From positions 248,001-312,000 of the forward strand of contig JAACJK010000167.1 in the NCBI GenBank assembly GCA_013368325.1: a stretch of 64,000 bases of DNA. The letters are read 5' to 3'. The notes below the pieces were generated by a model, which saw only the letters and a list, made by a program, of their open reading frames with translations, did not search any database and was not told where the DNA came from. Below are positions 43,847-54,804 of this stretch, one piece after another. Within the stretch, counting starts at the first letter, position 1, and every line of letters starts with the position of its first letter. Made by a program: the position numbers and the translations under genes. This stretch comes from Ephemerocybe angulata. Taxonomy: Eukaryota; Basidiomycota; Agaricomycetes; Agaricales; Psathyrellaceae.

Positions 43847-46800
43847 ATGGAAAACATCACCGTTGACCCGTTTCGACGATCGTCCGTTGGCGAGTCGTCA
43901 AACGCGTCGACTACACCGGGAAAGGAGCCGGAGGGGCAGGCGTACGGGGCGCATGAGCCATTTGCAGGAAAGCTTAGGCCTCCGTCAAAGGCGACTCGAC
44001 GTATCCGGTAAGCCCCCATCGCCGTTTACCTTTGTAAAATAGCTTTAATGGGTCTACAGCGGAGAGATTGCGTGCGCAGAGTGCCGCAGACTGAAGATAA
44101 AGTGCGATAGAGTGGTGCCATGTTCTACGTGCGTGAAACGCGGCTGCGCCGCCCTCTGCCCCAACGGCACGTAACACCATATTCAATTGTCTTCCAAGTC
44201 GTCTAATGTCTCCCACCTATATCCAGGTACCATACCACCAGGCGAAGGAAGCAGGTGCGTATATGTCAATGGTCATCTGATATCCCTCTTTCGAACGAAC
44301 GACACCAATAGGTTCGTGTTGGCTGCCACGGACCATCTTCGAGAAAAAATCTCGCAACTCGAAGCACGAATGCACTGCCTGGAGGACGCTTTGGCTGTTG
44401 CAAACGCGCCTTACTCCGTCGACCCCCACCCGTTGTTGGTGAGAAATGATGATCATAGCCCTGTCGATGACGAGGGGTTTAGGCAGGCGTCCAACCCAAA
44501 CGCGGGTAATAGCCCTCGAAACTCTCCCGGCCTCGGTGAGCCAATGGGTACGATTCTGGTCGACGGTAAAGGAGGCAGCCGCTTCTTTGGCCCTTCCGGT
44601 GCGTCCGAGGTAGGCTATTCAAGAACCACACAAATCGTCTGCGACCTGCCCCATGATGCTGATTACTATACGTCTTCCCTTTCTAGAGCCTTTTAATGGT
44701 AAGTACGGTCCTTGATTCACAGGCCAGAATCCTAATTGCAACAGTCTCATGAGATCCAGCTACCGTCACTACTCGCGCCAAATGGGCCGGTGGTGAAAGA
44801 CCTTGACCCATCCTACCTACCGCCAATTATCAACCAGTGCTATCAATCCTTCCCGTTCACGGCTACAAATACAAGCGTCGATGCCAAAGCAGTCCAAGCG
44901 ACCACCGAATCTTACCTTCCTGCTATAGAGCGTGCAACTGCGCTTTGCAGCACCTGCCTTGAGAATTTGGCATCGACGTTCGACATCAATTTCCGTAAGA
45001 AGCTGTTCAACGAGTTGATTCCTGCTATCTACAGAAAGGCGGCCGGCGAGTATGGTCCCCACGAGCTGTCTTTGCTATTTGTTGTCCTCGCCATTGGATG
45101 TCTTCTTGATCTGGCGCTTCCACCATATAGTCTTGAAGCACAGCACTACTACAGACTCGCGAGTGCAACACTGACACTCCAACCGGTGCTAGGGGAACAG
45201 TCGTTCACAGCAGTTCAGGTGTGTCGCACTGCTCAGTCCCAGCTCCTTCTCTGACCCACGTCGATAGGCCTTGCACTTAATGAGCATCTACGATGGTATG
45301 ACCGGTAACGAATCTAATTTGGAGAAGTCATATGCTCTTCTCGATCTTGCCGGTCAAGTAGCAATCAAGGTGCGAGCTGCTTCCTTTACATCGTGTTACT
45401 CCGAAATTTATCATATGGCTAGGTTGGACTGCGTATGCAACATAATACTGATATCACAGAACTGTGCTGACTTATTGTGTAGACGTCGACCCGTCCTCTT
45501 GGGGATTCCAAGGACCTGAAGCGTACGCACGACGCCTCTATTTTTGGAGTCTGATCTCCGATGTGCTTTGGCAGGTTCGTTAACGCCACTTCTACGCTGA
45601 TGTCAGTACACTAATAGGCGATTGAACGGTCATGCCAATTGTCCAGAGTCTTGTCACTGGGAGGCCGCCGAGCATCTTGACGTCATCTATCCAATGTCGA
45701 GTGCCCTCTCTGAAGGATGAGGAGCTATACCGGCATGAAGAGCTACTAGCTACATGTAAGTTCTTTTCAGTCCGACTCCCATGGAATTTCAATCAGGAAC
45801 CTAACATTCTGTTGGAAAGACGGGACATGGCAGCTTCGCGTGGACTCCGAATGCCTTGTGCCTCTCTCAATGACTCTTCTCTCAGCGAAGCCTCCCAGCT
45901 ATGGAACAATCATAGCACTTGACAAGAAGATTCGCGAAAATGCGATTCTTCGGGAAGACCTTGTTCAGAATCACAATCCCCACACCGACACCGCCCTGCG
46001 AATCTTCAGCCGGGCGCATTACAAGGATCTCAGTGAGTTTTACCTTTTTGTGAGTCGCCCTGCATCACGGCGATGTGCACGTTTATCAAAGATCTAACTT
46101 CTAATTGCTTGGTCTCTCTCACGCAGTGCTGATGTTTCTGCATCGCGCCTACTTTGCGGAGGCGATGTTAGAGTTCCCGGATGATCCTTTGGGCTCTCCG
46201 TATGGCTACTCGGTTAGGGCGGCTTATTCGAGCGCTTGTGTTGTTCTCCAAGGTACGAGGGACTTGTTCTTGAAAAAGCCAGTGCTATGTCCCCGTATCT
46301 GGCGGGTGTGGTCGTTCGCGTTCACTGCTGCGGTATGTAATCTTTACGTCCTAGTTCAGGCGGTCCTTACTGTTTCACAGCTTATGGTGGGATCTGTGGC
46401 AATACGAGGGGCCCATTTTGGCCTGTCCCCTCCCGCGCTGGAAGAACTCGATGCTACATGGAAGACGTTTGAAGGCGCGGCTAAAAGCAGTGGCCGGGTG
46501 TACCGTGGAGCAGTGAGTCATTTTTCCACTTCTCTCGACACACTCGTCACTTAGAAGGGAACAGATCATCCTGCGCTCCATGTATGAGCGAGCATTGAAA
46601 TGCGAAAAGGAGGGGCCAGGCGGGCCTGGAGTCGACCGAGGCACGGATATTCTCTCATTTTTGAGCGGTCAGGCTCGAGGACTCCACCCTTGTGCCGCGG
46701 AGTCAATCCGGGGCCCACCTGAGCGAGCCAATACCCCACGACAACGACTTCAGCCAACTGACAGCTATTTAGAACCCCGTGTATACCAACCAATACAGGG

Positions 46801-47104
46801 CGGTGAACACACCGCCCAGCCGGAGGTTGCGCCCGCCGCTTCATATCTCCCTCCGCAACAATTCCAGGCGCTCTCCACGATGTCGGGGGCATGGAACCCA
46901 GCGGCTTCTGGCCAATATCCCTCAACACCGGTATATGGACCGGCGCAATTTCAGGCTCCTCCATCTATAGTGGGCAGTATACCGGCTCACACATACCAAG
47001 CCTATGCAGATCATCCGCAATATGCGTCAGGGTTCCGTCTAGCCGCCGGGCATAGCGCCGATCCTGGAGTAAATACGCCTGCGTGGGGGATGTATAGGAG
47101 ATAG
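43847..47104 (+). CDS. Zn2Cys6 fungal-specific transcription factor, 827 aa
   Basis: Nuclear DNA-binding regulator. Fourteen exons: 43847-44007, 44060-44166, 44227-44254, 44312-44609, 44687-44698, 44745-45218, 45268-45369, 45423-45432, 45483-45574, 45647-45755, 45820-46032, 46127-46332, 46381-46512, 46565-47104. The zinc cluster begins at about residue 60 (CAECRRLKIKCDRVVPCSTC), followed by CPNG typical of agaricomycete members. A coiled-coil helix (REKISQLEARMHCLEDAL) follows, then the fungal-specific regulatory domain with DPSSWGFQGPEAYARRLYFW and LSAKPPSYGTIIALDKKIR. The C-terminus is Gln/Pro-rich. Two microexons (12 bases coding SLLM and 10 bases coding VGL plus one base) are needed to keep the conserved blocks joined. 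The intron after CPNG appears to use a GC donor. The target genes are unknown; SDR2 follows on the same strand. Confidence 0.9.
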
Positions 47105-47990
47105 GACTGGCATACGCGAAGTTCCGTGATCTAACACCTGAGCACGTTTCGTATGCCAATGAAAGCGATATGAGGGACAAATGGCGCAAGGTAGCGCCGT
47201 GGGCGCCTATTGAAAAGTTAGCTGTCTTGCGCGTGGTGAGGTCCAGGATCTACTTGTGGTTCGACACACCCCGACTCGCGTGTACCAGGACTACCCGGGC
47301 CATTAGCAATACGCGTCAAGCTTCCGTCTAGCCAACCTGCTTGCTCAGAGCGCGCCCGCTGGGGGTATAGTACGAGATGGTGGTATTATTAAATACAACG
47401 TACGTGATCTGTCACATGCGCCTGGCAAATCTTACGTTCCTCCTAGATAGTGCAAGGTAGCGCCTTGGGCGCCTATTGTAATCATAGCAATTCTGAAGAT
47501 CATTGGGCGAGGTTCCCTGACCACAGTGACGGCCAACATGTGTACGCTGCCCAACTCATGTGTGGGATGAGCGCTACTGATCTGGCATATAATTAGGGAT
47601 GGTAAGTGGCCTGCGAATAAGCGCCCGATTGGAGGTAGTGCTCCACGAACTGTTACTGTGCCCAGTGCATCGACCAAGGCAAGACAACCTCCCACCCCGA
47701 ACTTGCTAGGAATCCTAGGAGCATCCAAATTTAACTCGGGAAGGGCACTTTTGTACGGCTTGATTGCAATCGCAGAAGTTGAGGGCTTAGCAATGCCGAG
47801 CACTTTTCTTATCGGCAAGACGGAAGTCTGAGTAAGTCGATTATGACGAAGGGAGGAGCAATTGCTTTGTACACCTACTACAAGTAATTCGAAGTCAAGA
47901 GGGAAAGGTATAAAATCCTTACCATGAACCCCTCAAGTCTCCCAAACCCATTGATCCCCAGTCACACTCCCAATCACCATTACAATCATC
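47105..47990. other. Intergenic with a decayed duplicate of the transcription factor's 3' end
   Basis: The segment 47015-47212 (end of the coding region and 3' flank) is repeated, degenerate, at about 47300-47485. Shared blocks include GTTCCGTCTAGCC against CTTCCGTCTAGCC, and GCAAGGTAGCGCC followed by GTGGGCGCCTATTG against TTGGGCGCCTATTG. A 128-codon minus-strand frame at 47818-47432 overlaps the duplicate and is not convincing. The SDR2 promoter has TATAAAA at 47909-47915. Confidence 0.6.
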
Positions 47991-49371
47991 ATGTCTCCCA
48001 ATAATGTTAAAACCAACATTTTGCTCACCGGCGCTACCGGTACGCGCTTCACTGTATCCTATAGATCATGATCCTTTCGTATGCTTACCTTGCCCCTTTA
48101 CCTTCGCATTGGCAGGTTACATTGGAGGCGAAGTTCTCTCCCAGTTGCTCGAGCACCCCAAGTTCTCGAGCTTCAACATCACAGCGCTGGTCCGGTCCCC
48201 CGAAAAGGCCGAGAAGATTCGCGCTCTAGGCGTCCAGGTCGTCATTGGGTCCCACACCGACGAGACCCTGGTAGAGAAGCTGGCTTCGGACGCCGATGTT
48301 GTGATCGCGACCGCCGACGCGGACAACCTAGAGGCTTTGAGGGCGACCCTGAGGGGCCTTAAGAAGCGCTACGAGGCGACAAAGGTGCAGCCTGCGCTCA
48401 TTCATACGGTGAGATCACTCGCAGCGTCAGGCTGGTGGTGCTTAGATGCTTATTATCTTGCCTTTAATCAGTCTGGTACTGGAGTGCTGTGCGATACGGC
48501 GTTCGGAAAGTACGCGACCGACGACATCTACGACGACTTGAACCCAGACCAAATTGAGACGATCGCGCCCACCCAACCACACAGGAATGTGGACTTGGAG
48601 ATCGTGGCTGCTGACAAGGAAGGTGAGTATCATCCTAGAATGATCTCTCTGGCCGATGGATCCAGGCACTCACTCTAACGTGTTCCATTCAGGCTACGTT
48701 AAAACGTATATCGTCCTTCCGTCCACCATCTATGGGATTTCCACCAGCAAGCTCGCGGAGTTGGGCATTCAGAACCCGTACTCTATCCAGATCCCGGCGT
48801 TGATCAAGAACTCGATTGCGAGGGGACAGGGAGGAGTCGTCGGAGAGGGTAAGAACGTATGGCCCCACGTCGAGATTAGCGAAGGTGTGACTGCATCCTC
48901 TTTTCCATTCTGTTCCTTTGCAGGCTCGCTTACCGAAATACCTTCGTCTTCTCACCAACGTAGTGGCAGAGATATATGTGAAGCTCCTTGACGCCGTATT
49001 GGCGAAGTCGAACCCAGGGCATGGAAGGGAAGGCTACTATTTTGCCGAGAACGGGGAGTATACGTTCAGTGTGCTTGGGAAGCGCATCTCCGAGGTCCTT
49101 GTAGAGCTTGGGAAAGGAACCAACCCCGAGGTCATAACCGTATCGGACGAAGATGCAATGGTGCTTGCGAACTACGGGGTGAGTAGTGCAAAGTTCCTGG
49201 TTCAGTCTTTTGGCACTCATGTGCGAGTGGCTCTTTGTGTAGTTGGCGTCGAACTCGAGGTGCAGGGCGAATCGGGCAAGGACCACCTTGGGGTGGAACC
49301 CGAAGAAGACGACGGAGGACTTTTACGGGTCTATCAAGGCCGAGTTGGAGGCGGTTTTGAAGAGAATCTAG
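47991..49371 (+). CDS. Extended SDR / NAD(P)-binding epimerase-like protein (SDR2), 342 aa
   Basis: Intact paralog of SDR1. Exons: 47991-48039, 48116-48408, 48472-48622, 48693-48884, 48964-49178, 49243-49371. The Rossmann loop is canonical, TGATGYIGGEVLS, followed by TALVRSPEKAEKI, which suits an NADP-binding atypical SDR of the NmrA-like or epimerase type. Later blocks: LRGLKKRYEA, YIVLPSTIYGIS, NPGHGREGYYFAENGEYTF and LGWNPKK. The substrate cannot be read from sequence. Four of five intron positions match SDR1 exactly in codon and phase, and the fifth lies at the equivalent site with a small length difference in the following exon; the SDR1 intron at 7907-7957 is absent here. TATAAAA lies 76-82 bases before the ATG. 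Confidence 0.9.
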
Positions 49372-49669
49372 GTGTAAGTAGAGTTGCGTCAAAACAGGTG
49401 TGTTCTGGATGGAGAAATCAAGTTCAGTCCTGTAGATAGCTGGTGGTGTATGAACAGGCGCCCAGGGCGTTATGTAAATTTAGATTGTGATTGCGATCGC
49501 TCCTTGCAATTGCGAGGCTGACTAGATCTTGGCTGACCAGCCTCTTGTTCGAAACCCCACCACTGGGACGCCGCCAAGATGGAATTGGACCAGGCCCAGA
49601 CAACCAGGGGCTGGGTGCGACCATACAGGAGTTCACAAAGGTCTGTCAGCCCCTATTCTTATGGGTAGG

Positions 49670-49677
49670 TATAAATA
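49670..49677 (+). promoter_or_regulatory. TATA box upstream of repeat array 1
   Basis: TATAAATA, about 200 bases before the first cassette of array 1 and followed by pyrimidine-rich sequence. Array 2 has a similar TATATAAG at 57007-57014 with a pyrimidine-rich leader, which suggests both arrays are transcribed by RNA polymerase II. Confidence 0.5.
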
Positions 49678-49884
49678 CTGGGCTTGCAGAGGACCTTTGG
49701 AAGCCATATCAAAATCGCCTTCTTCACTCCTCGAAGCTCTCCTTCTTTCAGCAGCGGCAACCGTATTCTTTATCCCTATCCCCATGCTGTCTGCTATCCT
49801 CAGGCAGTTGGACATCCTCCGACATCACCGCTCAACATACTCCTGTCGAATACAGTCGCATTCCTCTTCGACGGCCCTACCCCA

Positions 49885-50445
49885 TAGTCGGAGCGCAGAT
49901 CCCATACTCTGGAGCTGGGGTATGTCCTCCACCAACCTAGCACTTCTCGTTCAACACTGATGTTCCCCTCTCCGTTCAGCGCAAACTGACCTAAATGGAA
50001 TCAAGCATCCTCAGCTTCGGGTGTGGGCACCAGCCTCACCTTCTGCGGCACTACCCGTGGTCTCGGAGCACAGTTCCCATACTCTGGAGCTGGGGTATGT
50101 CCTCCGTCCCAACACCTCTCGTTCAACTCTGACGTTCTCCTCTCCGTTCAGCGCAAACTGACCTAAATGGAATCAAGCATCCTCAGCTTCGGGGTGTGGG
50201 AATTGCCAGCCTCACCTATGCTCCACCAACACGTCCCTCGCTTTCTATCCTTCATAACGGGCTGATTACCTCGAAGGAAATAGATCCAAATTTCATGATC
50301 CCTGTCGACTTTCCAGGTACACAATCCCATGTTCCGGAGCTGGGGTATGTCAGTCTTTTCTCTGTTTCAATTGTGGATCCTGACTCTCTGTTCTTTTAGC
50401 GCAAACTGACCTAAATGGAATCACGCATCCTCAGCTTCGGGATAT
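49885..50445 (+). repeat. Array 1: three copies of an intron-bearing cassette
   Basis: Each copy reads: about 25 bases ending CTGGAGCTGGG; then a 55-60 base intron with GTATGTC donor and CAG or TAG acceptor (49920-49979, 50095-50151, 50345-50399); then CGCAAACTGACCTAAATGG and GCATCCTCAGCTTCGGG. Spacing is irregular (175 and 250 bases). The block after the acceptor runs into TAA in the phase that continues the upstream frame, so a long protein chain through the array is unlikely. The same cassette occurs five times at 57.3-58.3 kb. No known family recognised. Confidence 0.8.
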
Positions 50446-50730
50446 GGGTATCCTTCTCGGGACACCAGCGGGACACTTCGCCTACTCTATTCCTCTTCAC
50501 TCCCCATCGACCAGACTGACGTACGCTTTTACATTTTCCATCACTCACTTCTCCTTCAATTTATATCAATGCCCTGACACTGCTTGATATTTGTAGATTC
50601 GTCCCTCGGTTCTGCTCCATACTCGCAGTCGCCGGAAGCTCGAATGAGCCCTGAAGCATGGTGAGTTTCGCCAGCCATATCCCTGCGTCATCGCTCAGCC
50701 TTGCCCTTGCCAGGCCCCGTCGAGCTGTCT

Positions 50731-51095
50731 TCGTGATCACCACCGCCGATTGCGGACAACCTCGAAGCTGCGAAAGAGACGGTATGAGGTGACGAAGATC
50801 GCCCCTGCCTTTATCCACACAGTGAGCGCAGTTGTAACTGGTGATTCTTGGTATCGACGCTCACCAATTGTTCTTGGTAGTCTGGGACGGGCCTTCGGAT
50901 TGACGAGGCGTACGGCCAGTATGGGACCGACGCTGTGTACCATGACTCGGGGAAGTGGACCAAAATGAAGCGATTGCGCATTCCTAACGGCCCAGGAACG
51001 TGGACATGGAGATCGTGAAGGGTGAGTATAGACGAAAGGCCTCCCATTAAAGCCTGGCTAACTGGGATCATGAATAGGATACGTGAGGTCGTATA
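50731..51095 (+). pseudogene. Decayed third copy of the SDR gene
   Basis: Fragment matching the middle of SDR1 and SDR2. It retains sequence for the ADNLEA...KRRYE...PAFIHT region (50740-50820), an intron with recognisable ends (50821-50880), the SGTG...DEAYGQYGTD...VY region (50881-50940), and a second ancestral intron (about 51021-51078) followed by the start of the YIV block. Frames are broken several times and both ends are missing. It follows SDR2 in the same orientation, so it probably arose by tandem duplication before array 1 came to lie between them. Confidence 0.8.
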
Positions 51096-51374
51096 TCGTG
51101 CGCCGGAAGTGGAGGCGACGGTCTTGAAGAGAGCAGGCGCTGTCTGAGAACTCAGGCTGATCCAAAAGTTGGTTGGAATGAATTAGTTGAAATTAGTACA
51201 ATAAACAAGAGTTCGTGTCCGAGTCCGATACAGTACGTTACTGAGATCCAAGGGAAGTGTGGGTATGTGGTTGCGGACAACCAAGGGCGTCGAGTATGGC
51301 CCATATGTGCAGTGCCCTCTCATCAACACCGGCTCCAAATGCCGCTCTGTCTCCAACAAGGTTCAGATTGACCC

Positions 51375-51891
51375 TCAAGTCGCCGCCGTCGTCGTGGTCG
51401 CACTCTGCGGGAACCCCATCCCCAACCCTGCCTGCGGCTGCTCCGTCTGTATCTGAGGCAACTGCGGCGGCCCGTCATCCGTCGTCGAATAGCCGTTGGA
51501 GCCATTGGGCGCCTGGCGGGCGTTAGAAGTTGTCTCCTGCAACTCCTTCTCCTGCTGCTCCTGCTGTTCCCTGTCCGTCTCCCGCGCGATGGCCTCGTCG
51601 GAGAAGGGGTCGTCCGATTCGCCGCAACAGCTGTTGCAGCATCCTGCCCGGCTGCCGCAGCAGCCTCCGGAGCCGTAGGTGCCTGGGAGGGTCGGTTAGG
51701 AGGTCATGGTGCGTAGGCGGTTTGGAGAGGGTATGGTAGGTTGTGTGAGGGGTGGGGTACGGTGGAGTGGGTGAGTTGGGTTGTTGGGTCTGTTAGAAGT
51801 GGAGGTGCGTACGCGTATTGCACCATGCTGATGAGGAGGTCACGCAGCAGATTGAGAACATGCCGCAACAGGCGGCGATACACTCGTCCAT
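51375..51891 (-). CDS. Small Cys-rich protein, 128 aa
   Basis: Not recognised. Two exons, 51891-51813 and 51682-51375, joined in frame. The N-terminal half is cysteine-rich: MDECIAACCGMFSICC, then GGCCGSRAGCCNSCCGES. The second half is hydrophilic, with a Glu/Gln-rich helix (RETDREQQEQQEKEL) and a Thr/Ala tail. There is no signal peptide. Clustered CC pairs near the start without a membrane segment often mean S-acylation and membrane attachment; here that is inference. The frame and a usable 130-base intron support a real gene, but there is no homology evidence. Confidence 0.55.
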
Positions 51892-52410
51892 GATCGAATT
51901 TTTTGTTGATTATTTAACGAGTGTGGTGGTTTGGTGGTGGTGGTTAAGATACAAGAGGTTAGAGGGCCCGTGCAATGGAGCCGAGCGAGAATTAGTCGGT
52001 ATTGGGAATGTGAAGGGTGGCTTGGTGTGCAAGCGAGTTGTGTGCTTGGCAACGTTCGGTTCGAATGACGGCACGGAGAAGGGTGGCCGATTGGGAAGCG
52101 CGGTGGTCGTGGTGGTCCAGGTCGGAGGGTACAACGGGCTTCACAGCCTTGAATGAGAAAGAACCTTTGGGTTTTATGCTCGTCCTCCAGTTGCCATATC
52201 GTCACGAGCATCATGCTCGGAGCTCAAGGTTGGGTATCAGCTTCTCATGGAGTACTCGTCAGATTTGGGCTGTGTTCGGTACAAGTTCAGTCTGGTACAT
52301 TCTGATTTGCAGGTAAGTAAGTATAGAGTACTGTAATGTGGTTCTTTAGAAGGACCATTGTGGTACTATCTATAGGTCATGACGGATGGGTCCCTTGGGT
52401 TCACAGCTTT
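51892..52410. other. Intergenic, no gene seen
   Basis: 519 bases between the 3' end of TBCC and the promoter side of the Cys-rich gene. Some G/T-rich runs on the plus strand; no supportable feature. Confidence 0.4.
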
Positions 52411-53738
52411 CTACGAGGTTGAAGTCGTTTCTGGCAAGAACGCGATAAGCACGTTGGCGAGCTCGTCTTTGTCGCTGATCCTCTCCGTCGGCCAGGGCCT
52501 GGTTTCGTTCCAGAGCTTTTGCCCGACGAGCTCAAAGTTGGGTGACCGTGTAGCGCGGATATGCGAGAAGTCTTGCACGGTGAATGGGGGCTGGGGCTGC
52601 TGATGCAAAAAGAACATGGTGAGCATTGGGAGGAGAAGAGAGATAAAGGAGGCGTTTGGCGTACTGGTTCTTGGAGGAGTTGGGGCGCTAAGCGGGAGGG
52701 GTACGTTGCGAAGCGGATCCCGTGGCAGGTTTCGATGATGGGGTTGGACGCGATCCTGAGGTATACGTCTACGTTCGTGGATGTGTGCATTCGGAACTGC
52801 CGTAGAGTGGTTGTGGGTTAGATCTAGAGGTTTGAGTGTAGGGAGGACGGAACGTACCTGGTGGCATCCGAGGACGAGCACACAGTTCTTGATATCGTGG
52901 ATCAGGGCACTTCCTTCGTTGAAAGGTAGCAGAAGGACACAGTCAGAGAGGTTACGGATGTGCAACGCAGAGAATCTGCTAGGGTACTCTGTAGTTGGAA
53001 GAAGGTTCACTATGCATCGGCTGAGCTTGGAGACGGCGAGATCGGGGGCGGATCCAGGGGAGACGGCGGATGGGAGGTCTGGCCATGAGAGGTAGCGGTG
53101 TGAGTGCCCTGAGAGCTCGAGGCCTCCTTTCGGGAGCAACGGAGAGTATGGGAGTGGAGGCGGGGCCGATCCCGTTGCCGCGTCTGCAGGGCCTGTGGCG
53201 TGGCTGGGTGTGATGGGTGGGGAGAGGGGGAGGGGCGACGCCGATTCGATGGGTGGGGGCGCGGGGGCCTGTGCTACTGTGGGGGCCTTGCGTTTGAATG
53301 CAAAGCGGGTCTTGGGCTTCGTGGCTGTCCTGAATCCATCCACCTCTTTCTCGAGATTCTTGATTTGCTGTCGTGTGTGTTAATGTCTCTCTGAAGGAAG
53401 GCAGGGCGGGTGTATGTACCGTGGCATAGAGCTTCTGGTCATAGGTTGGCAGAGACGCAGAGGCGTCGGAGAGGGCCTTGGAAAGCTTTGCGAGGCGTGC
53501 GGCGAGGTCCTCGACGTCTGCGGCAGTGGGGGGCGTCGCGGCGAAGGCTGCGATGCGGGAATGCAACTCTGGCGTTGCGAGTGTGAATTGGGGTTCAGAA
53601 GATATAATTGAGATGCGCAGGATGCAGACCAGTTCGAGAGGCCTGGAATGAGGCCGTGAACGACTGCGAAAATGTCCAGGTGGAATTTGACTCCATGCTC
53701 ATTGTGATGGTACGGAAGAGAGGGGTTGAGGGGTCCAT
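52411..53738 (-). CDS. TBCC: Tubulin-folding cofactor C (TBCC), 361 aa
   Basis: Beta-tubulin GTPase activator that acts with cofactors A, D and E to release folded alpha/beta-tubulin. Exons: 53738-53630, 53568-53420, 53367-52858, 52796-52665, 52596-52411. The N-terminus is helical (a spectrin-like start, FSQSFTASFQ, then DVEDLAARLAKLSKAL). A Pro/Ala-rich linker follows, then the TBCC beta-helix domain: SRFSALHIRNLSDCVLLLP, LIHDIKNCVLVLGCHQ, then FRMHTSTNVDVYLRIASNP. The exon 3/4 join rebuilds the Q-x-R-x-H motif whose Arg acts as the GTPase finger in the family. The C-terminus (FTVQDFSHI onwards) matches the end of TBCC proteins. The exon 1 donor (GTCTGC) is weak, so the first ~36 residues are less sure. 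Confidence 0.88.
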
Positions 53739-54804
53739 CAGCCGCCGCCCAGCGTCTTTCTGTCCTGTACCACCACCTCCCTACTCTAATCTCTGCCTCC
53801 AATTTATCCCAAGACCCATTCCTCCACATTCATAGTCAAGCTACATAGCTAGTGGAAGGACAGCGCTTATTAGGTCCATCGGTCCGACAACCGCTGCGGC
53901 GCTTAGACTGGCATGAGGCTGCATGAGGCGCGATCTGGTGCGATAGATGGACACCCCCAGGACCTCGATTCAAATCATCCATTCAGGATATCCGATAAAT
54001 TCGCCCATTTCCTCGACCTGTATCTCCTTATACCATGGCGAAATATTCAGCCCATATGAGCCCATCTGCTGACCCCAAGGGGCATCTGGGGGCATCATGA
54101 TGAAATGTGGTTACCAAGTGGTCACTAGGTAGGGTCGCCGCTCCTTATTGGGGGGCGGGGCTTCGAAGCGTGCGTTCAGAGCAGCGATAGTGGACACTGT
54201 ATACTTACGAGGTCTATGAGTGGGATTTAAATTGTGCATGTATGTATCCCAGGGCCACGACGCTCAGTGCTCAGTAAATGACCCCCTTTGTCCACTGACG
54301 AGGGGAACTTTGCCCTCATAGTGCAGATCTTCACTTGAGACATGCTCATATGTATGGTGTTCCGTATCACTATACCCAAGCCTTCGCCACCATTTGAGCA
54401 CCATGCGAGGACAGGGAAAACAGGGGCTTACAACGTTTGATCTCTCACGACTTGGTAACCGCATTTCATAATTTTCAATTCACCGCAATCATCAACCTAT
54501 CATCATGCCCTGGTGCCGCCCCAACTTTGCAACCCCTTGGGCCTTGGCTGTTCACTACCTATCTCCTGACGGCGGAACTGGAGCGGGTGCTCTCATGGGA
54601 TATATAGGATGAATAAAGACTTGGCTGATTTGGAGCTTTTTCAGCTCGTCCCTCCCTTAATTCTTGTCCTTGTCGCTTTCTCTGGTATCTCGAACGTCTA
54701 TCTATCTCGGTCTGCGCTGCTTTCTCCTCCTCGCTGAACGACCTCGACCACGACCTTGGCCTTCGGCTGAGCCTTGAAACGGAATTTGGAACCTGCCTAG
54801 CTGC
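53739..54804. other. Intergenic, divergent promoters of TBCC and the seven-pass protein
   Basis: 1.07 kb with no supportable gene. The last 200 bases before 54805 are pyrimidine-rich, as expected for a fungal leader. Confidence 0.4.

Noticed and set aside
47432..47818. 128-codon minus-strand frame
   Set aside because: Lies across the decayed duplicate of the regulator's 3' end; composition is not gene-like and there is no splice support.
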